A stretch of DNA of 64,000 nucleotides from Endozoicomonas sp965232255 (GCA_965232255.1 OZ246962.1:3534001-3598000); one strand, 5' to 3'. Positions 1 to 8,463 are shown, counted from the first letter of the stretch. A program made the numbers and translations. Notes: generated from the letters alone by a model not told the origin.

Positions 1-230
1 ATGCCGGCTATGGCCATTTTTCGCGGCCCCATACGATCTTGCAGGTTACCGGCAACCAGCATTCCCACGGCAAAGGTGACGACACCGATAGTGTAAGGCA
101 AACCGGCTGAGGTAGTTGACCAGCCCAGTTCACTGACCAGCGCCTTGCTGATCACACTCCAGGCATAAAGTACGCCGATACAAAGATTGATAAAGATCCC
201 GGCAGTCAGGATCCTGGAAGCTTGATTCAT
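1..230 (-). CDS. OFA-family MFS transporter, N-terminal part only
   Basis: Reading leftward from an ATG at 230, the first 76 residues are visible before the window edge cuts the gene. They begin MNQASRILTAGIFINLCIGV and contain a first membrane helix, then the segment LYAWSVISKAL and a second helix ending in LVAGNLQDRMGPRKMA. The loop motif G-x-x-x-D-R-x-G-P-R-K is the conserved loop between helices 2 and 3 of major facilitator transporters. The YAWSV segment is typical of the oxalate/formate antiporter (OFA) subfamily, which moves small organic acids across the inner membrane. Substrate cannot be told from this fragment. It is divergent from the DUF533 gene at 484. Confidence 0.75.
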   Translation of the reverse strand, partial: MNQASRILTAGIFINLCIGVLYAWSVISKALVSELGWSTTSAGLPYTIGVVTFAVGMLVAGNLQDRMGPRKMAIAG

Positions 231-483
231 TCTGAATTAACTCTGAGATATGTTGAAATCGCATCGACAGACACGACAGCAGATTGGTGATTATTTGTTG
301 CGCAACTATATGTCAGCACAAGCATTAATCGATGTAAGTAATTTACGCACAATGCTCAGAGCAGTTCCTTTTGTTACCTCTGGCGTAACAGTGCTAACAC
401 GAATACTCTTGTCTCTCAGATCAACGACAGTATTGCTGGCACCAATCTTTATCTTTGTCATCTTTGTCCAAAAGAGGCCCGTT

Positions 484-1146
484 ATGGATTTGAAAAACCT
501 GCTCAATCAAGCCCTCAAGTCAGACCTGCTCAAGCAAGGTGCTAACGCTCTTGGCAAGAAGACTCAGGCCACATCATCGGACGGCGATAAACTGAAAACG
601 CTTGGGGCCGGCGCTGTTGGCGGCGGCCTGCTCAGCATGCTAATGGGCTCGAAAAAGAGTCACAGGATCGCCAAAAAAATGGGTATGGGCGCGCTAAAAG
701 TAGGCGGTGCAGCGGCAGTTGGCGCACTGGCCTACAAGGTTTACAACGACTGGCAGGCGAAACAGAACCCGCAGGCTGCCAACGTGGCCTTTGACCAGAA
801 TGATAATCTACATAGCACCCGAATTCTGAAAGCGATGATCGCTGCCGCCAAGGCTGATGGCCACATCGACAACACCGAAATGGCTCGTATCGAACAGGCA
901 CTGGATGAGATGGGTGTCGATCAACAAGTACGCCAGCTGGTGCAAACCGAGATGAATAAACCGCTGGATCCGGCAGAAGTAGCCCGGCTGGCCACGTCAC
1001 CCCAACAAGCGTCAGAAATATACCTGGCCTCGCTGATTGTTGTCGATGAGCAAAATTTCATGGAAAAGGCTTATCTGCAAGAACTGGCCAAACAACTTAA
1101 CCTGGCAGCAGAAGTGGTTGCTCAGTTGGAACATCAGGTGCAGTGA
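484..1146 (+). CDS. YebE-like DUF533 protein with TerB-like C-terminus
   Basis: A 220-residue protein, matching the usual length of Escherichia coli YebE (219). An open frame runs further upstream to 250, but the ATG at 484 is preferred: an AGAGG stands just before it, and the family begins with this M-D-L-K-N-L-L motif. A low-complexity N-terminal part is followed by a glycine-rich hydrophobic stretch near residues 40-85 (GAGAVGGGLLSMLMG, then KVGGAAAVGALAYKVYND). The C-terminal half, from about residue 110, is a helical TerB-like domain (AMIAAAKADGHIDNTEMARI). The family is an inner-membrane-associated protein of unknown role that is often stress-induced. The upstream 231-483 must hold its promoter; I see no clear consensus there. 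Confidence 0.8.
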   Translation: MDLKNLLNQALKSDLLKQGANALGKKTQATSSDGDKLKTLGAGAVGGGLLSMLMGSKKSHRIAKKMGMGALKVGGAAAVGALAYKVYNDWQAKQNPQAANVAFDQNDNLHSTRILKAMIAAAKADGHIDNTEMARIEQALDEMGVDQQVRQLVQTEMNKPLDPAEVARLATSPQQASEIYLASLIVVDEQNFMEKAYLQELAKQLNLAAEVVAQLEHQVQ

Positions 1147-1323
1147 TCTCCTCCAGGGGCGTCTCACAGCCGCCCCGCGCTTGACAGAAAAACCAAAAAC
1201 CCAAAAAATGTGTCGTTCTAAGACCCATAATTTTCTCCCCTCCTTCCTTTGTGACTATTGTCCCGGAAAATCGTTGAGAAAATTCATGCAATCCCTGGTA
1301 TGGATTGCCACTGGTTAATGGTT

Positions 1324-1346
1324 CCCAGCCCTGCGTACGGTCTGGG
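1324..1346 (+). promoter_or_regulatory. Anticodon-arm-like hairpin in the thrS leader (putative ThrRS operator)
   Basis: CCCAG at 1324-1328 pairs with CTGGG at 1342-1346. Inside, CC at 1330-1331 pairs with GG at 1339-1340, leaving a seven-base loop TGCGTAC at 1332-1338. The three central loop bases, 1334-1336, are CGT, a threonine anticodon. In E. coli, threonyl-tRNA synthetase represses its own translation by binding a leader hairpin that mimics the tRNA-Thr anticodon arm with CGU. The 272-base leader before thrS and the position of this hairpin fit the same arrangement. The position equivalent to U33 is G here, so mimicry is imperfect. Function is inference. Confidence 0.5.
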
Positions 1347-1418
1347 CAAAACCACAAAACAAGCAGCCTCCGGTACGGGTTGCCACTGACGAACTGAACA
1401 CCCACTAAGGACTCCTTC

Positions 1419-3341
1419 ATGCCTGTTATTACTCTTCCCGATGGCAGCAAACGCGAATTTGCCGATGCCGTATCGGTCATGGAAGTCGCCCAGGACATCG
1501 GTCCCGGTTTAGCGAAGGCGACCCTCGCCGGCCGCGTTAATGGCCAACTGGTAGACGCCAGCGCAAAAATGACCGAAGACGCAGAGCTATCCATCATCAC
1601 CACCCGCGACGCTGAAGGCGTGGATGTGATTCGCCACTCTACCGCCCATTTGCTGGCCATGGCCGTGCAGGATTTATACCCCGGCGCCCAGGTCACCATC
1701 GGCCCGGTGATTGAAAACGGCTTTTATTACGACTTTTCCTACGAACGCGCTTTCAACATGGACGATCTGGCCAGGATTGAAAAACGCATGGAAGAGTTAG
1801 CCAGGCAAGACCTGGCCATTGAGCGCGTGGTGATGAGCCGTGAAGAGGCCGTGAGTGCTTTTAAAGCCTTGGGCGAAGAGTACAAGGTTGCGATCATCAA
1901 CGACCTGCCAGCCAGCGAAGAGATTTCAGTCTATCGCCAGGGCCAGTGGATGGATCTGTGCCGTGGTCCCCACGTACCGTCCACCGGCAAACTCAAAGCG
2001 TTCAAACTGATGCGTGTTGCCGGCGCTTACTGGCGTGGCGACTCGGATAACGAGATGCTGACCCGAGTCTACGGCACCGCCTGGGAAGACAAAAAAGCCC
2101 TCAAGGCTTATCTGGTGCGCCTGGAAGAAGCGGAAAAACGTGACCACCGCAAACTGGCCAAACGCCTCGACCTGTTCCATATGCAAGAAGAAGCTCCCGG
2201 CATGGTGTTCTGGCATCCCAACGGTTGGGTAATCTACCAGGAGCTGGAACAGTACATGCGCGCCAAGCAGCGCGTGGCTGGCTACGAAGAGATCAAAACC
2301 CCGCAACTGGTGGATCGCAGCTTGTGGGAAAAGTCTGGCCATTGGGATAAATACGCCGACGGCATGTTTACCACCAGTTCCGAGAACAAGGATATGGCCA
2401 TCAAACCCATGAACTGCCCATGCCATGTCCAGGTGTTCAACCAGGGCCTGAAGAGCTATCGCGACCTGCCAATGCGTCTGGCAGAGTTCGGTTCCTGTCA
2501 TCGTAATGAGCCGTCTGGCTCCCTGCACGGTCTGATGCGGGTGCGCGGCTTTGTCCAGGACGACGCCCATATTTTTGCCACCGAGGATCAGATTCAATCT
2601 GAAGTGTGTGCTTTCATCGACTTCCTGCACAGCGTTTATGACGACTTTGGCTTTGAGCGCGACAATCTGATCTACAAGCTCTCCACGCGCCCGGAGAAGC
2701 GTGTTGGTTCTGACGAAATCTGGGATAAAGCAGAAAAAGCCCTGGCCGAAGCATTGAATACCAAAGACCTCCCCTGGGAAGAGCTACCCGGCGAAGGCGC
2801 ATTTTACGGCCCGAAAATCGAATTTTCCCTCAAGGACTGCATTGGGCGTGTATGGCAGTGCGGTACTATCCAGGTGGACTTTTCCATGCCGGGCCGTCTG
2901 GGCGCGGAATATGTTGATGAAAACGGCGAGCGCAAAACACCGGTAATGCTGCATCGCGCTACCCTTGGATCGTTCGAGCGTTTTATCGGCATTCTGATTG
3001 AGCATTACGAAGGCGCCATGCCAGCGTGGCTGGCACCGACCCAGGTGGCTATCCTCAATATCACCGATCGACAGACTGATTACGCCAGAAAACTGGAAAA
3101 AAACCTGTCTGAACAGAGCATCAGGGTAAAAGCGGACTTGAGAAACGAGAAAATCGGCTTTAAAATCCGCGAGCATACCTTGATGAAGGTGCCTTATTTG
3201 CTGGTTGTCGGCGATAAGGAAATGGAAGACAACACCGTTGCGGTACGCACCCGTACCGGTGAAGACTTGGGCGTTATGTCCATCGAAGCGTTCCGCCAGC
3301 GCTTGAGTGCTGATATCCTCAAGCGTGGCCGCACAGTCTGA
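1419..3341 (+). CDS. thrS: Threonyl-tRNA synthetase
   Basis: Charges tRNA-Thr with threonine in the cytoplasm. At 640 residues it matches the bacterial enzyme (642 in E. coli). Domain order is an N-terminal TGS domain (about 1-60), the editing domain with a HSTAHLLAMAVQ zinc/editing motif near 73, and the class II catalytic core from about 240. That core shows the zinc cysteine in the NCPCH motif, motif 2 (RNEPSGSLHGLMRVRGF) and motif 3 (HRATLGSFERFIG), followed by the anticodon-binding domain. It starts at ATG 1419 after AAGGAC. The long leader carries a tRNA-like hairpin that suggests translational autorepression. infC follows after 97 bases, the conserved thrS-infC-rpmI-rplT order. Confidence 0.98.
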   Translation: MPVITLPDGSKREFADAVSVMEVAQDIGPGLAKATLAGRVNGQLVDASAKMTEDAELSIITTRDAEGVDVIRHSTAHLLAMAVQDLYPGAQVTIGPVIENGFYYDFSYERAFNMDDLARIEKRMEELARQDLAIERVVMSREEAVSAFKALGEEYKVAIINDLPASEEISVYRQGQWMDLCRGPHVPSTGKLKAFKLMRVAGAYWRGDSDNEMLTRVYGTAWEDKKALKAYLVRLEEAEKRDHRKLAKRLDLFHMQEEAPGMVFWHPNGWVIYQELEQYMRAKQRVAGYEEIKTPQLVDRSLWEKSGHWDKYADGMFTTSSENKDMAIKPMNCPCHVQVFNQGLKSYRDLPMRLAEFGSCHRNEPSGSLHGLMRVRGFVQDDAHIFATEDQIQSEVCAFIDFLHSVYDDFGFERDNLIYKLSTRPEKRVGSDEIWDKAEKALAEALNTKDLPWEELPGEGAFYGPKIEFSLKDCIGRVWQCGTIQVDFSMPGRLGAEYVDENGERKTPVMLHRATLGSFERFIGILIEHYEGAMPAWLAPTQVAILNITDRQTDYARKLEKNLSEQSIRVKADLRNEKIGFKIREHTLMKVPYLLVVGDKEMEDNTVAVRTRTGEDLGVMSIEAFRQRLSADILKRGRTV

Positions 3342-3438
3342 GCCTGCCCGACAGGCTCACTTAACGTTTCGGCAAACCTGTCCCCGCCTTATGTAGCTCA
3401 AGGGGATTTATATTGTTGCTTACACAGGAGATACAACC

Positions 3439-3981
3439 ATCAGACGCAACAGCTTCCGTGACCGTCGCCCCGTAAAGGCGCCGATTAATGAAAATATCCG
3501 CGCAAAAGAGGTCCGGCTCATTGGGGCCGACGGAGAACAGGTCGGTGTAGTTGATATACGCGATGCACTTAGCATGGCGGAGGAAGCAGGGCTGGACCTG
3601 GTTGAGATTAACGCGACCAGTGAGCCGCCAGTCTGTAAAATCCTGGATTACGGTAAGCATCAGTACGAATCCAAAAAGCAGAAGGCTGCGGCCAAGAAAA
3701 AACAGACTTTGATCCAGGTGAAAGAAATCAAGTTTCGCCCGGGTACCGAAGAAGGGGATTATCAGGTAAAACTGCGCAACCTGATACGTTTCCTTACCGA
3801 GGGCAACAAGGCGAAGGTCTCCCTTCGTTTTCGTGGCCGGGAGATGGCTCACCAGGAGCTGGGCATGGAACTGATGAAACGGGTCGAGAAAGACCTCGAA
3901 GACATCGGAACCGTTGAACAGCATCCGAAAATGGAAGGCCGTCAACTGATCATGGTGATTGCCCCTAAAAAGAAGAAGTAA
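3439..3981 (+). CDS. infC: Translation initiation factor IF-3, AUC start
   Basis: IF-3 binds the 30S subunit, prevents premature subunit joining and proofreads the start codon and initiator tRNA. The reading frame extends upstream of the first ATG (3574) through residues R-R-N-S-F-R-D-R-R-P-V-K-A-P-I-N-E-N-I, which match the conserved IF-3 N-terminus. The only well placed initiator is ATC at 3439-3441, eight bases after AGGAG at 3426-3430. This gives 180 residues, the same length as E. coli IF-3. A non-canonical AUU/AUC start is known in infC and lets IF-3 repress its own translation. The C-terminal domain (IRFLTEGNKAKVSLRFRGRE) and basic tail KKKK are intact. Confidence 0.95.
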   Translation: MRRNSFRDRRPVKAPINENIRAKEVRLIGADGEQVGVVDIRDALSMAEEAGLDLVEINATSEPPVCKILDYGKHQYESKKQKAAAKKKQTLIQVKEIKFRPGTEEGDYQVKLRNLIRFLTEGNKAKVSLRFRGREMAHQELGMELMKRVEKDLEDIGTVEQHPKMEGRQLIMVIAPKKKK

Positions 3982-3988
3982 TTAACTG

Positions 3989-4039
3989 ACGGCCTTATGG
4001 CTCAGTGCCCTTTACGGGTAAAGTGCCTGGCCGTTTTTT
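3989..4039 (+). terminator. Terminator/attenuator-like structure between infC and rpmI
   Basis: ACGGCC at 3989-3994 pairs with GGCCGT at 4029-4034, followed by a run of six T (4034-4039). A smaller hairpin (CTTTA-CGGG-TAAAG) sits inside. The position, just after infC and ahead of rpmI-rplT, is where gammaproteobacteria place L20-dependent control of the r-protein genes. It may act as an attenuator; this is inferred from the structure alone. Confidence 0.5.
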
Positions 4040-4131
4040 GATTGCTTCGTGCCTGTTGTTGTCAATGGGCATTATTTTTGATTATCCCGGGACTGGTATT
4101 AATCAGTACCCGCGAATGCGGAGTGTTTTTC

Positions 4132-4323
4132 ATGCCAAAGATGAAAACCAAACGTGGTGCTGCGAAGCGTTTCAGGACAACTGCTTCCAGTTACAAGCGT
4201 AAAGGTGCCTTCAAGAGTCACATCCTGACCAAGATGACCACCAAGCGTAAGCGTAAGTTGCGTGATATCCGCCCGGTATCGCCAGCAGACCAAGCTCTCG
4301 TTCGGCGCATGCTGTGCGATTAA
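4132..4323 (+). CDS. rpmI: 50S ribosomal protein L35
   Basis: A 63-residue, very basic protein beginning MPKMKTKRGAAKRFRTT, the invariant L35 start. It continues with the family's K-R-K-x-A-F-K-S-H-I-L-T-K core and ends in RMLCD. The frame is open upstream to 4042, but ATG 4132 has GGAG eight bases before it and gives the family length (64-65). L35 is a late-assembling component of the large subunit. It lies between infC and rplT; expression is probably tied to the hairpin structure upstream and coupled to rplT. Confidence 0.96.
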   Translation: MPKMKTKRGAAKRFRTTASSYKRKGAFKSHILTKMTTKRKRKLRDIRPVSPADQALVRRMLCD

Positions 4324-4359
4324 GCCTTCGCTTTCTGATCATTTTACAGGAGATAACTC

Positions 4360-4716
4360 ATGGCACGTGTTAAGCGTGGCGTCATTGCACGCCGTCGTCA
4401 CAAGAAAATTCTGAAACTGGCTAAAGGTTACTATGGTGCACGTTCTCGTGTATTCCGCGTAGCCAAACAGGCCGTCACCAAAGCTGGTCAGTATGCCTAC
4501 CGCGACCGTCGTCAACGTAAGCGTCAGTTCCGCGCTCTGTGGATTGCCCGTATCAACGCCGGTGCTCGCATGAATGGTCTGTCTTACAGCCGTTTCATCG
4601 CTGGTATGAAAAAAGCGGCTATCGAAATCGACCGTAAGGTACTGGCTGATCTGGCCGTGCACGACAAGGTGATTTTTGGCCAACTGGTTGAAAAAGCAAA
4701 AACCGCCCTGGCTTAA
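4360..4716 (+). CDS. rplT: 50S ribosomal protein L20
   Basis: A 118-residue protein, exactly the length of E. coli L20, starting MARVKRGVIARRRHKKILKL. L20 binds 23S rRNA early in large-subunit assembly, and in E. coli it also represses rpmI-rplT translation. Start ATG 4360 follows AGGAG. The gene is last in the thrS-infC-rpmI-rplT cluster and is followed 20 bases later by a strong terminator. No pheST genes follow, unlike in many gammaproteobacteria. Confidence 0.98.
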   Translation: MARVKRGVIARRRHKKILKLAKGYYGARSRVFRVAKQAVTKAGQYAYRDRRQRKRQFRALWIARINAGARMNGLSYSRFIAGMKKAAIEIDRKVLADLAVHDKVIFGQLVEKAKTALA

Positions 4717-4736
4717 GCTTTTCCTTCCTGAAAAAA

Positions 4737-4766
4737 GGCGACACTGCCTCAGTGTCGCCTTTTTTT
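4737..4766 (+). terminator. Rho-independent terminator after rplT
   Basis: GGCGACACTG (4737-4746) pairs perfectly with CAGTGTCGCC (4750-4759) around a three-base loop, followed by seven T. A stretch of A precedes it. From here to the next gene at 5035 I see no further feature except an AAGGAG ribosome-binding site before that gene. Confidence 0.92.
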
Positions 4767-5034
4767 GTGGATGCGTGACCGACTCAATCATTCCTCATCA
4801 ACAAAACTGCACAGCCATCGAAAGCCATTCCCCCGCCAATTCAGATTTACTCCAACGACTTTCTCGATTGTCGGCTTGTCGACCAACTAACCAAACAAGA
4901 GCACTTCTCTGACAGGGCTACTTACTTTTTTGTTATGGGTATGGACGCAAGCCTGATGTAACTTCATAAAACTGACTGTACCCTCCGTGCTCCACTCTGT
5001 CGGAGTCATCACATCATTTAAAAAGGAGTTAACA

Positions 5035-5682
5035 ATGGATGCAGCAACGATAAACAGTTACACCAGTCCCAGCTTAATACCCCCACCCACCGATGCTGCA
5101 CCAGGCGGTAGCTTCATGTCTATGGCCACCTCAGCCATCAATTCTGAGCGTCAAACTCAAGCTGATCAGTCCGAGCTGAAAACAGTGGCATTAAGCAGTC
5201 GGCTTATCCATCCATTCAAGGCGATTATCAACCGAATCGGATTTTCTGCCGTTTACGGTACCGCCGTTGGGTGCGTGCCAGGACTTATTACCCTAGGTGC
5301 CGTTGGCCTTGCTACCGGCATTGCTGGTGGCATCGTCGGTGGCGTTTTGGGCGGCCTGGTCAAGTTAGCAAAAATGGTCGCAGGATGCCCATCTGAAGCG
5401 CATCAAAAAGGTATTTTCCTTGGCAGTATACTTGGTGGTGTAATAGCCCTCCTGCCGGCAATCGCGGTCACTGCAGCAGCGTCCCTGGCAGCGTTTGGGG
5501 TGATCGCTTCGGTGAACACCGTAATCAATATTCCTGCTGATTTTTTCCATGCAGCCACCTGGACTCACACAGAAATGGATGAGTGGACACAAAAGATCAA
5601 CGATAACTGGCTGCGGCTCAAGGCGGCATTAGAAAAATGGAAGAACGACAACATGGGAACGGAAGTCTTGGAAAGGCTGTAA
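5035..5682 (+). CDS. Glycine-zipper hydrophobic protein of unknown function
   Basis: I do not recognise a family. The 215-residue product starts at ATG 5035 after AAAAGGAG; the in-frame ATG at 4987 lacks a binding site. Residues 1-60 are polar and Ser/Thr/Pro-rich without a signal peptide. Two long hydrophobic, Gly/Ala-rich blocks follow: about 71-115, including GIAGGIVGGVLGGLV, a textbook G-x-x-x-G zipper, and about 126-165. The C-terminus is charged and amphipathic (WTQKINDNWLRLKAALEKW). This plan of polar N-terminus, membrane hairpin and amphipathic tail resembles pore-forming or membrane-targeted secreted proteins, but no homology can be claimed. It converges on the USP-like gene, which makes it an accessory candidate. 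Confidence 0.7.
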   Translation: MDAATINSYTSPSLIPPPTDAAPGGSFMSMATSAINSERQTQADQSELKTVALSSRLIHPFKAIINRIGFSAVYGTAVGCVPGLITLGAVGLATGIAGGIVGGVLGGLVKLAKMVAGCPSEAHQKGIFLGSILGGVIALLPAIAVTAAASLAAFGVIASVNTVINIPADFFHAATWTHTEMDEWTQKINDNWLRLKAALEKWKNDNMGTEVLERL

Positions 5683-5780
5683 TTTAATAAAAAGGTAGCA
5701 AATCTTCGCCTTGTGCCTTGGGGGTATATATTCCCTGCCAATGCAATTGCGCGAGGTTTGCCAATATCTGCTGTGCCAGC

Positions 5781-5810
5781 TTTTTTATTCAATATTTTTT
5801 TATTCAATAT
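5781..5810. repeat. Two exact 15-bp tandem units at the 3' end of the USP-like gene
   Basis: TTTTTTATTCAATAT occurs twice in a row (5781-5795 and 5796-5810). The second unit contains the stop codon (5800-5802) and last two codons of the leftward USP-like gene, so the gene end was tandemly duplicated. Confidence 0.85.
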
Positions 5811-8121
5811 TGTGAGCGTGGCTGTCGAGAGCTAACTCGCCCGTCTGCTCCAGCACCATCAAACAGAGAATTCCACACTTGGTGTAGTCTCTTGTGCCAC
5901 CATCAAACTGGTAGACATTCAAGTCGTCGATCAGCAACTCACCTTTTTTCTCGTCATTGATGGTGCAGCGGTAGTGACGAGCGCCTGTCATGGCATCTTC
6001 CACGTAAAAAACCTTGGCACAAACTCGATAGCTGCGCCTGATGATTTCTGGCGACAAAGCCTTATCGGTGCTGAGCTTGCGAAAAGTCAGAGTGAGTTCG
6101 CGATCCTGGTCGCAAGCCAATCGCTTGGCAATAGCAGCCCGCTGACGAAATTCGGGAGGCATTTTCGGCTGAATCGTGATGACCTTGGGCGCCTCGTTAA
6201 CCAGCAGTACCTGGCGCTCACGCAGGATGTCCCACTCTGTCTCCGCTTCTTTCATATCCGTCTGATCTGCGGCGAGAGGAAAGTGTTGCACCGCATGCCT
6301 GAAGCTGTCTTGTCGTACGGTAATACGGTGCTGTCGGTGGGCAACATTCTGATACGAGAGCGCTTCATCGAGCAACGTTTGCAAAGAGAAATCATCCCGG
6401 TCGGCCAGTTCCGGAGCAATAGGTAGGGAAAAAATAAATGTATCTGGCGGGGCCTGATCAGCAGGCTGTTCATCCTGAGTCGCTTGTGTGGGCAGCTGAG
6501 GATTGTCGGTAATCGTCACGATGTTGGCCATCCTCATTACTTGGCGTTCCGTTAACACCCGAAATGCGCATTTGTACAGGGACTCTCTGGGCAGTACCAA
6601 TTGCAACAATGGTGCAAAAAACTCTGCGCAATCCTGCTGCGGTAAATGCCTGACCTGAACAACTGACGCCAAGCTCTCTGCTGACTTTTCATCACTGCTC
6701 CCATGAGTCAATTTTTGATGAGTCAAACGTTTATTGAGCAGCTCATCGAACGATTCAAAACCGCCAAAGTTGCCCTGAATGGCACCCTGAATGCAAAAAT
6801 CCAACAGCAGCTTATAAGTGCTCTGCATGGCTTGATGCATTCCTTGGTGGTACTGACTGGTGAGAGTGGACAGACAGGTGGTCAGCCCCGCCTGCAACAA
6901 CTGGACTTGCTTCTCTTTATTGGTTTCCTTGCGTAACTGGTTCAGACACTGTCGGACAGTGAGCGGCTGATCATTTTCTGACGTTTGTCCAATAGCCTCA
7001 TCAGTACCTAGATAGGCAGAGTAAGGAGAACAGAGGATTGGCCACACCGATGTAGCAGCAAAACAAGTACTGCCGTAATTTTCCAGTCCCTGCATAATGG
7101 GCACATGAGTCAATTGCTTGCTCAGTGAGCGCTGAGCAAAGGAATACGTCAAGTTGAATTGTTCATTTACAACCAACCGTTGACGGTCCGCTTCAGTGAG
7201 TTCAAGAATATCTTCCAGCGTCTGATTGGCAGTAGCATTCATCAGGCAACGTACAAAATCGGGTAGGTATTTCCGGTTCTTTTGCGCAAAATGTTCTGCC
7301 AAGGTTTTGCTAACCACGTCAAAGTCGTAATTGGAAAACCGACAGCTCCTGATTCCATAGATAAAATTAGTGCTGTGTGGATAAGTATGGTAATCGAATA
7401 TCTTCCTGAACTCGCTAGCACCAAACTGGCAGTAGTAATGCTTCAGAATGAACTTTATATCCATTTCAATGGCAGTCACATGCTGGTAGCTCATATGTCT
7501 GGTAACGTAATCGAAACGCTGCACGGCGCGAAAGGTGGAAAATAAAATCTGTTGAATTACCTCTCGCACCAAATCTGGTTTGCGACGCCAGAAAATCTCA
7601 GCATTACGATCAATAGCCTCAGCACTTCTGCGCAGGTAATCTAGCCACTCCTCATCAGTAGTGGCATCAAAAAATACGTCGTAGAAGCAGCCAAGACCAC
7701 AATTTAACGTCTTTCCCCAGCATCCCTCCCCGGTGACAATAGCCTTCAGATTTTTCATCAACTGCATGGAACTGATATCAATCCCAGCGAGCCCCGAAAA
7801 AATCGACATTTCGTTGTTATGTACTTCACTAGCGTCGTCTATCGGGATTTCAGCGAAATTGGTCATATGCGACATTGTCTGCGTATCCAGGAGGGGCGAC
7901 AACAAACTGCCAGTGCTCGAGATTGATGTTGACCGGCTTGCCAGGCAAATTCTTTCACCATTTGGTGAATTGCTATCTTTGCCTACGCCAAGTTCTGCCA
8001 CCGGTGAGTCTAGTTTTTTTACTGAACCTGACTGTGTGGGATCGCCATCATTCTGATTGATCAGCAGATTTTCATCGGATGCACTGCTGTACGAACATGT
8101 AAAAACAGTTTCATTAACCAT
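5800..8121 (-). CDS. Ubiquitin-specific protease (USP, peptidase C19)-like protein
   Basis: A predicted cysteine protease of the USP fold, a family of deubiquitinases that is essentially eukaryotic. Numbering from the TTG at 8169, a Cys box GLENYGSTCFAATSVWPI (361-378) matches the USP signature G-L-x-N-x-G-x-T-C-F, with the nucleophile at C369. A C-terminal His box GARHYRCTI (729-737, H732) is followed by LIDDLNVYQF (746-755), equivalent to the F-D-D/N-x-x-V segment that supplies the third catalytic residue. The ~350 residues before the Cys box are Ser/Thr-rich, then helical, and unrecognised. I start at ATG 8121 (773 residues); TTG 8169 is the alternative, and neither has a clear binding site. 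Probably a secreted effector acting in a eukaryotic host cell; secretion is inference. Confidence 0.8.
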   Translation of the reverse strand: MVNETVFTCSYSSASDENLLINQNDGDPTQSGSVKKLDSPVAELGVGKDSNSPNGERICLASRSTSISSTGSLLSPLLDTQTMSHMTNFAEIPIDDASEVHNNEMSIFSGLAGIDISSMQLMKNLKAIVTGEGCWGKTLNCGLGCFYDVFFDATTDEEWLDYLRRSAEAIDRNAEIFWRRKPDLVREVIQQILFSTFRAVQRFDYVTRHMSYQHVTAIEMDIKFILKHYYCQFGASEFRKIFDYHTYPHSTNFIYGIRSCRFSNYDFDVVSKTLAEHFAQKNRKYLPDFVRCLMNATANQTLEDILELTEADRQRLVVNEQFNLTYSFAQRSLSKQLTHVPIMQGLENYGSTCFAATSVWPILCSPYSAYLGTDEAIGQTSENDQPLTVRQCLNQLRKETNKEKQVQLLQAGLTTCLSTLTSQYHQGMHQAMQSTYKLLLDFCIQGAIQGNFGGFESFDELLNKRLTHQKLTHGSSDEKSAESLASVVQVRHLPQQDCAEFFAPLLQLVLPRESLYKCAFRVLTERQVMRMANIVTITDNPQLPTQATQDEQPADQAPPDTFIFSLPIAPELADRDDFSLQTLLDEALSYQNVAHRQHRITVRQDSFRHAVQHFPLAADQTDMKEAETEWDILRERQVLLVNEAPKVITIQPKMPPEFRQRAAIAKRLACDQDRELTLTFRKLSTDKALSPEIIRRSYRVCAKVFYVEDAMTGARHYRCTINDEKKGELLIDDLNVYQFDGGTRDYTKCGILCLMVLEQTGELALDSHAHNIE

Positions 8122-8463
8122 ATTCAATGCTTTATTCGTTAAGTGAGTTACCCGTCCCGAAAGAGACAAGCTTGTGATAGGGATCGATCCTGTGTCTCAA
8201 TTTTAATCGATAATTGCTCCACGTTTTGCAGCAACCCAACCAAAGCACAAATAAAACTACCAAAAAACAAATACAATCATTTATTTTTTCTGTAAAAAAA
8301 TTGCTTTTATCATTTTTTTAACAATTTTAATGTGCCACGGAGCAACTTTCTTTGAATCCACTAGTAAACATCAAGTCACACCCAAAGACGCTCTAAACAC
8401 AATACAATTCACTATTTCTTACAGCTAGTCAGGAAAAACAAACCGTAAGCATAAGGAAAATCG
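8122..8463. other. AT-rich intergenic region upstream of the USP-like gene
   Basis: A 342-bp gap with long A and T runs (8279-8325), markedly more AT-rich than the flanking genes. It must carry the promoter of the leftward USP-like gene. I see no RNA gene, terminator stem or clear -35/-10 pair. Confidence 0.6.

Noticed and set aside
1181..1209. TTGACA as -35 box of thrS
   Set aside because: The base composition at the expected -10 (AAAATG) is poor, so a promoter is not claimed.
4005..4202. Frame over the infC-rpmI gap
   Set aside because: It crosses the attenuator-like stem and overlaps rpmI out of frame; the codon pattern is that of a shadow.
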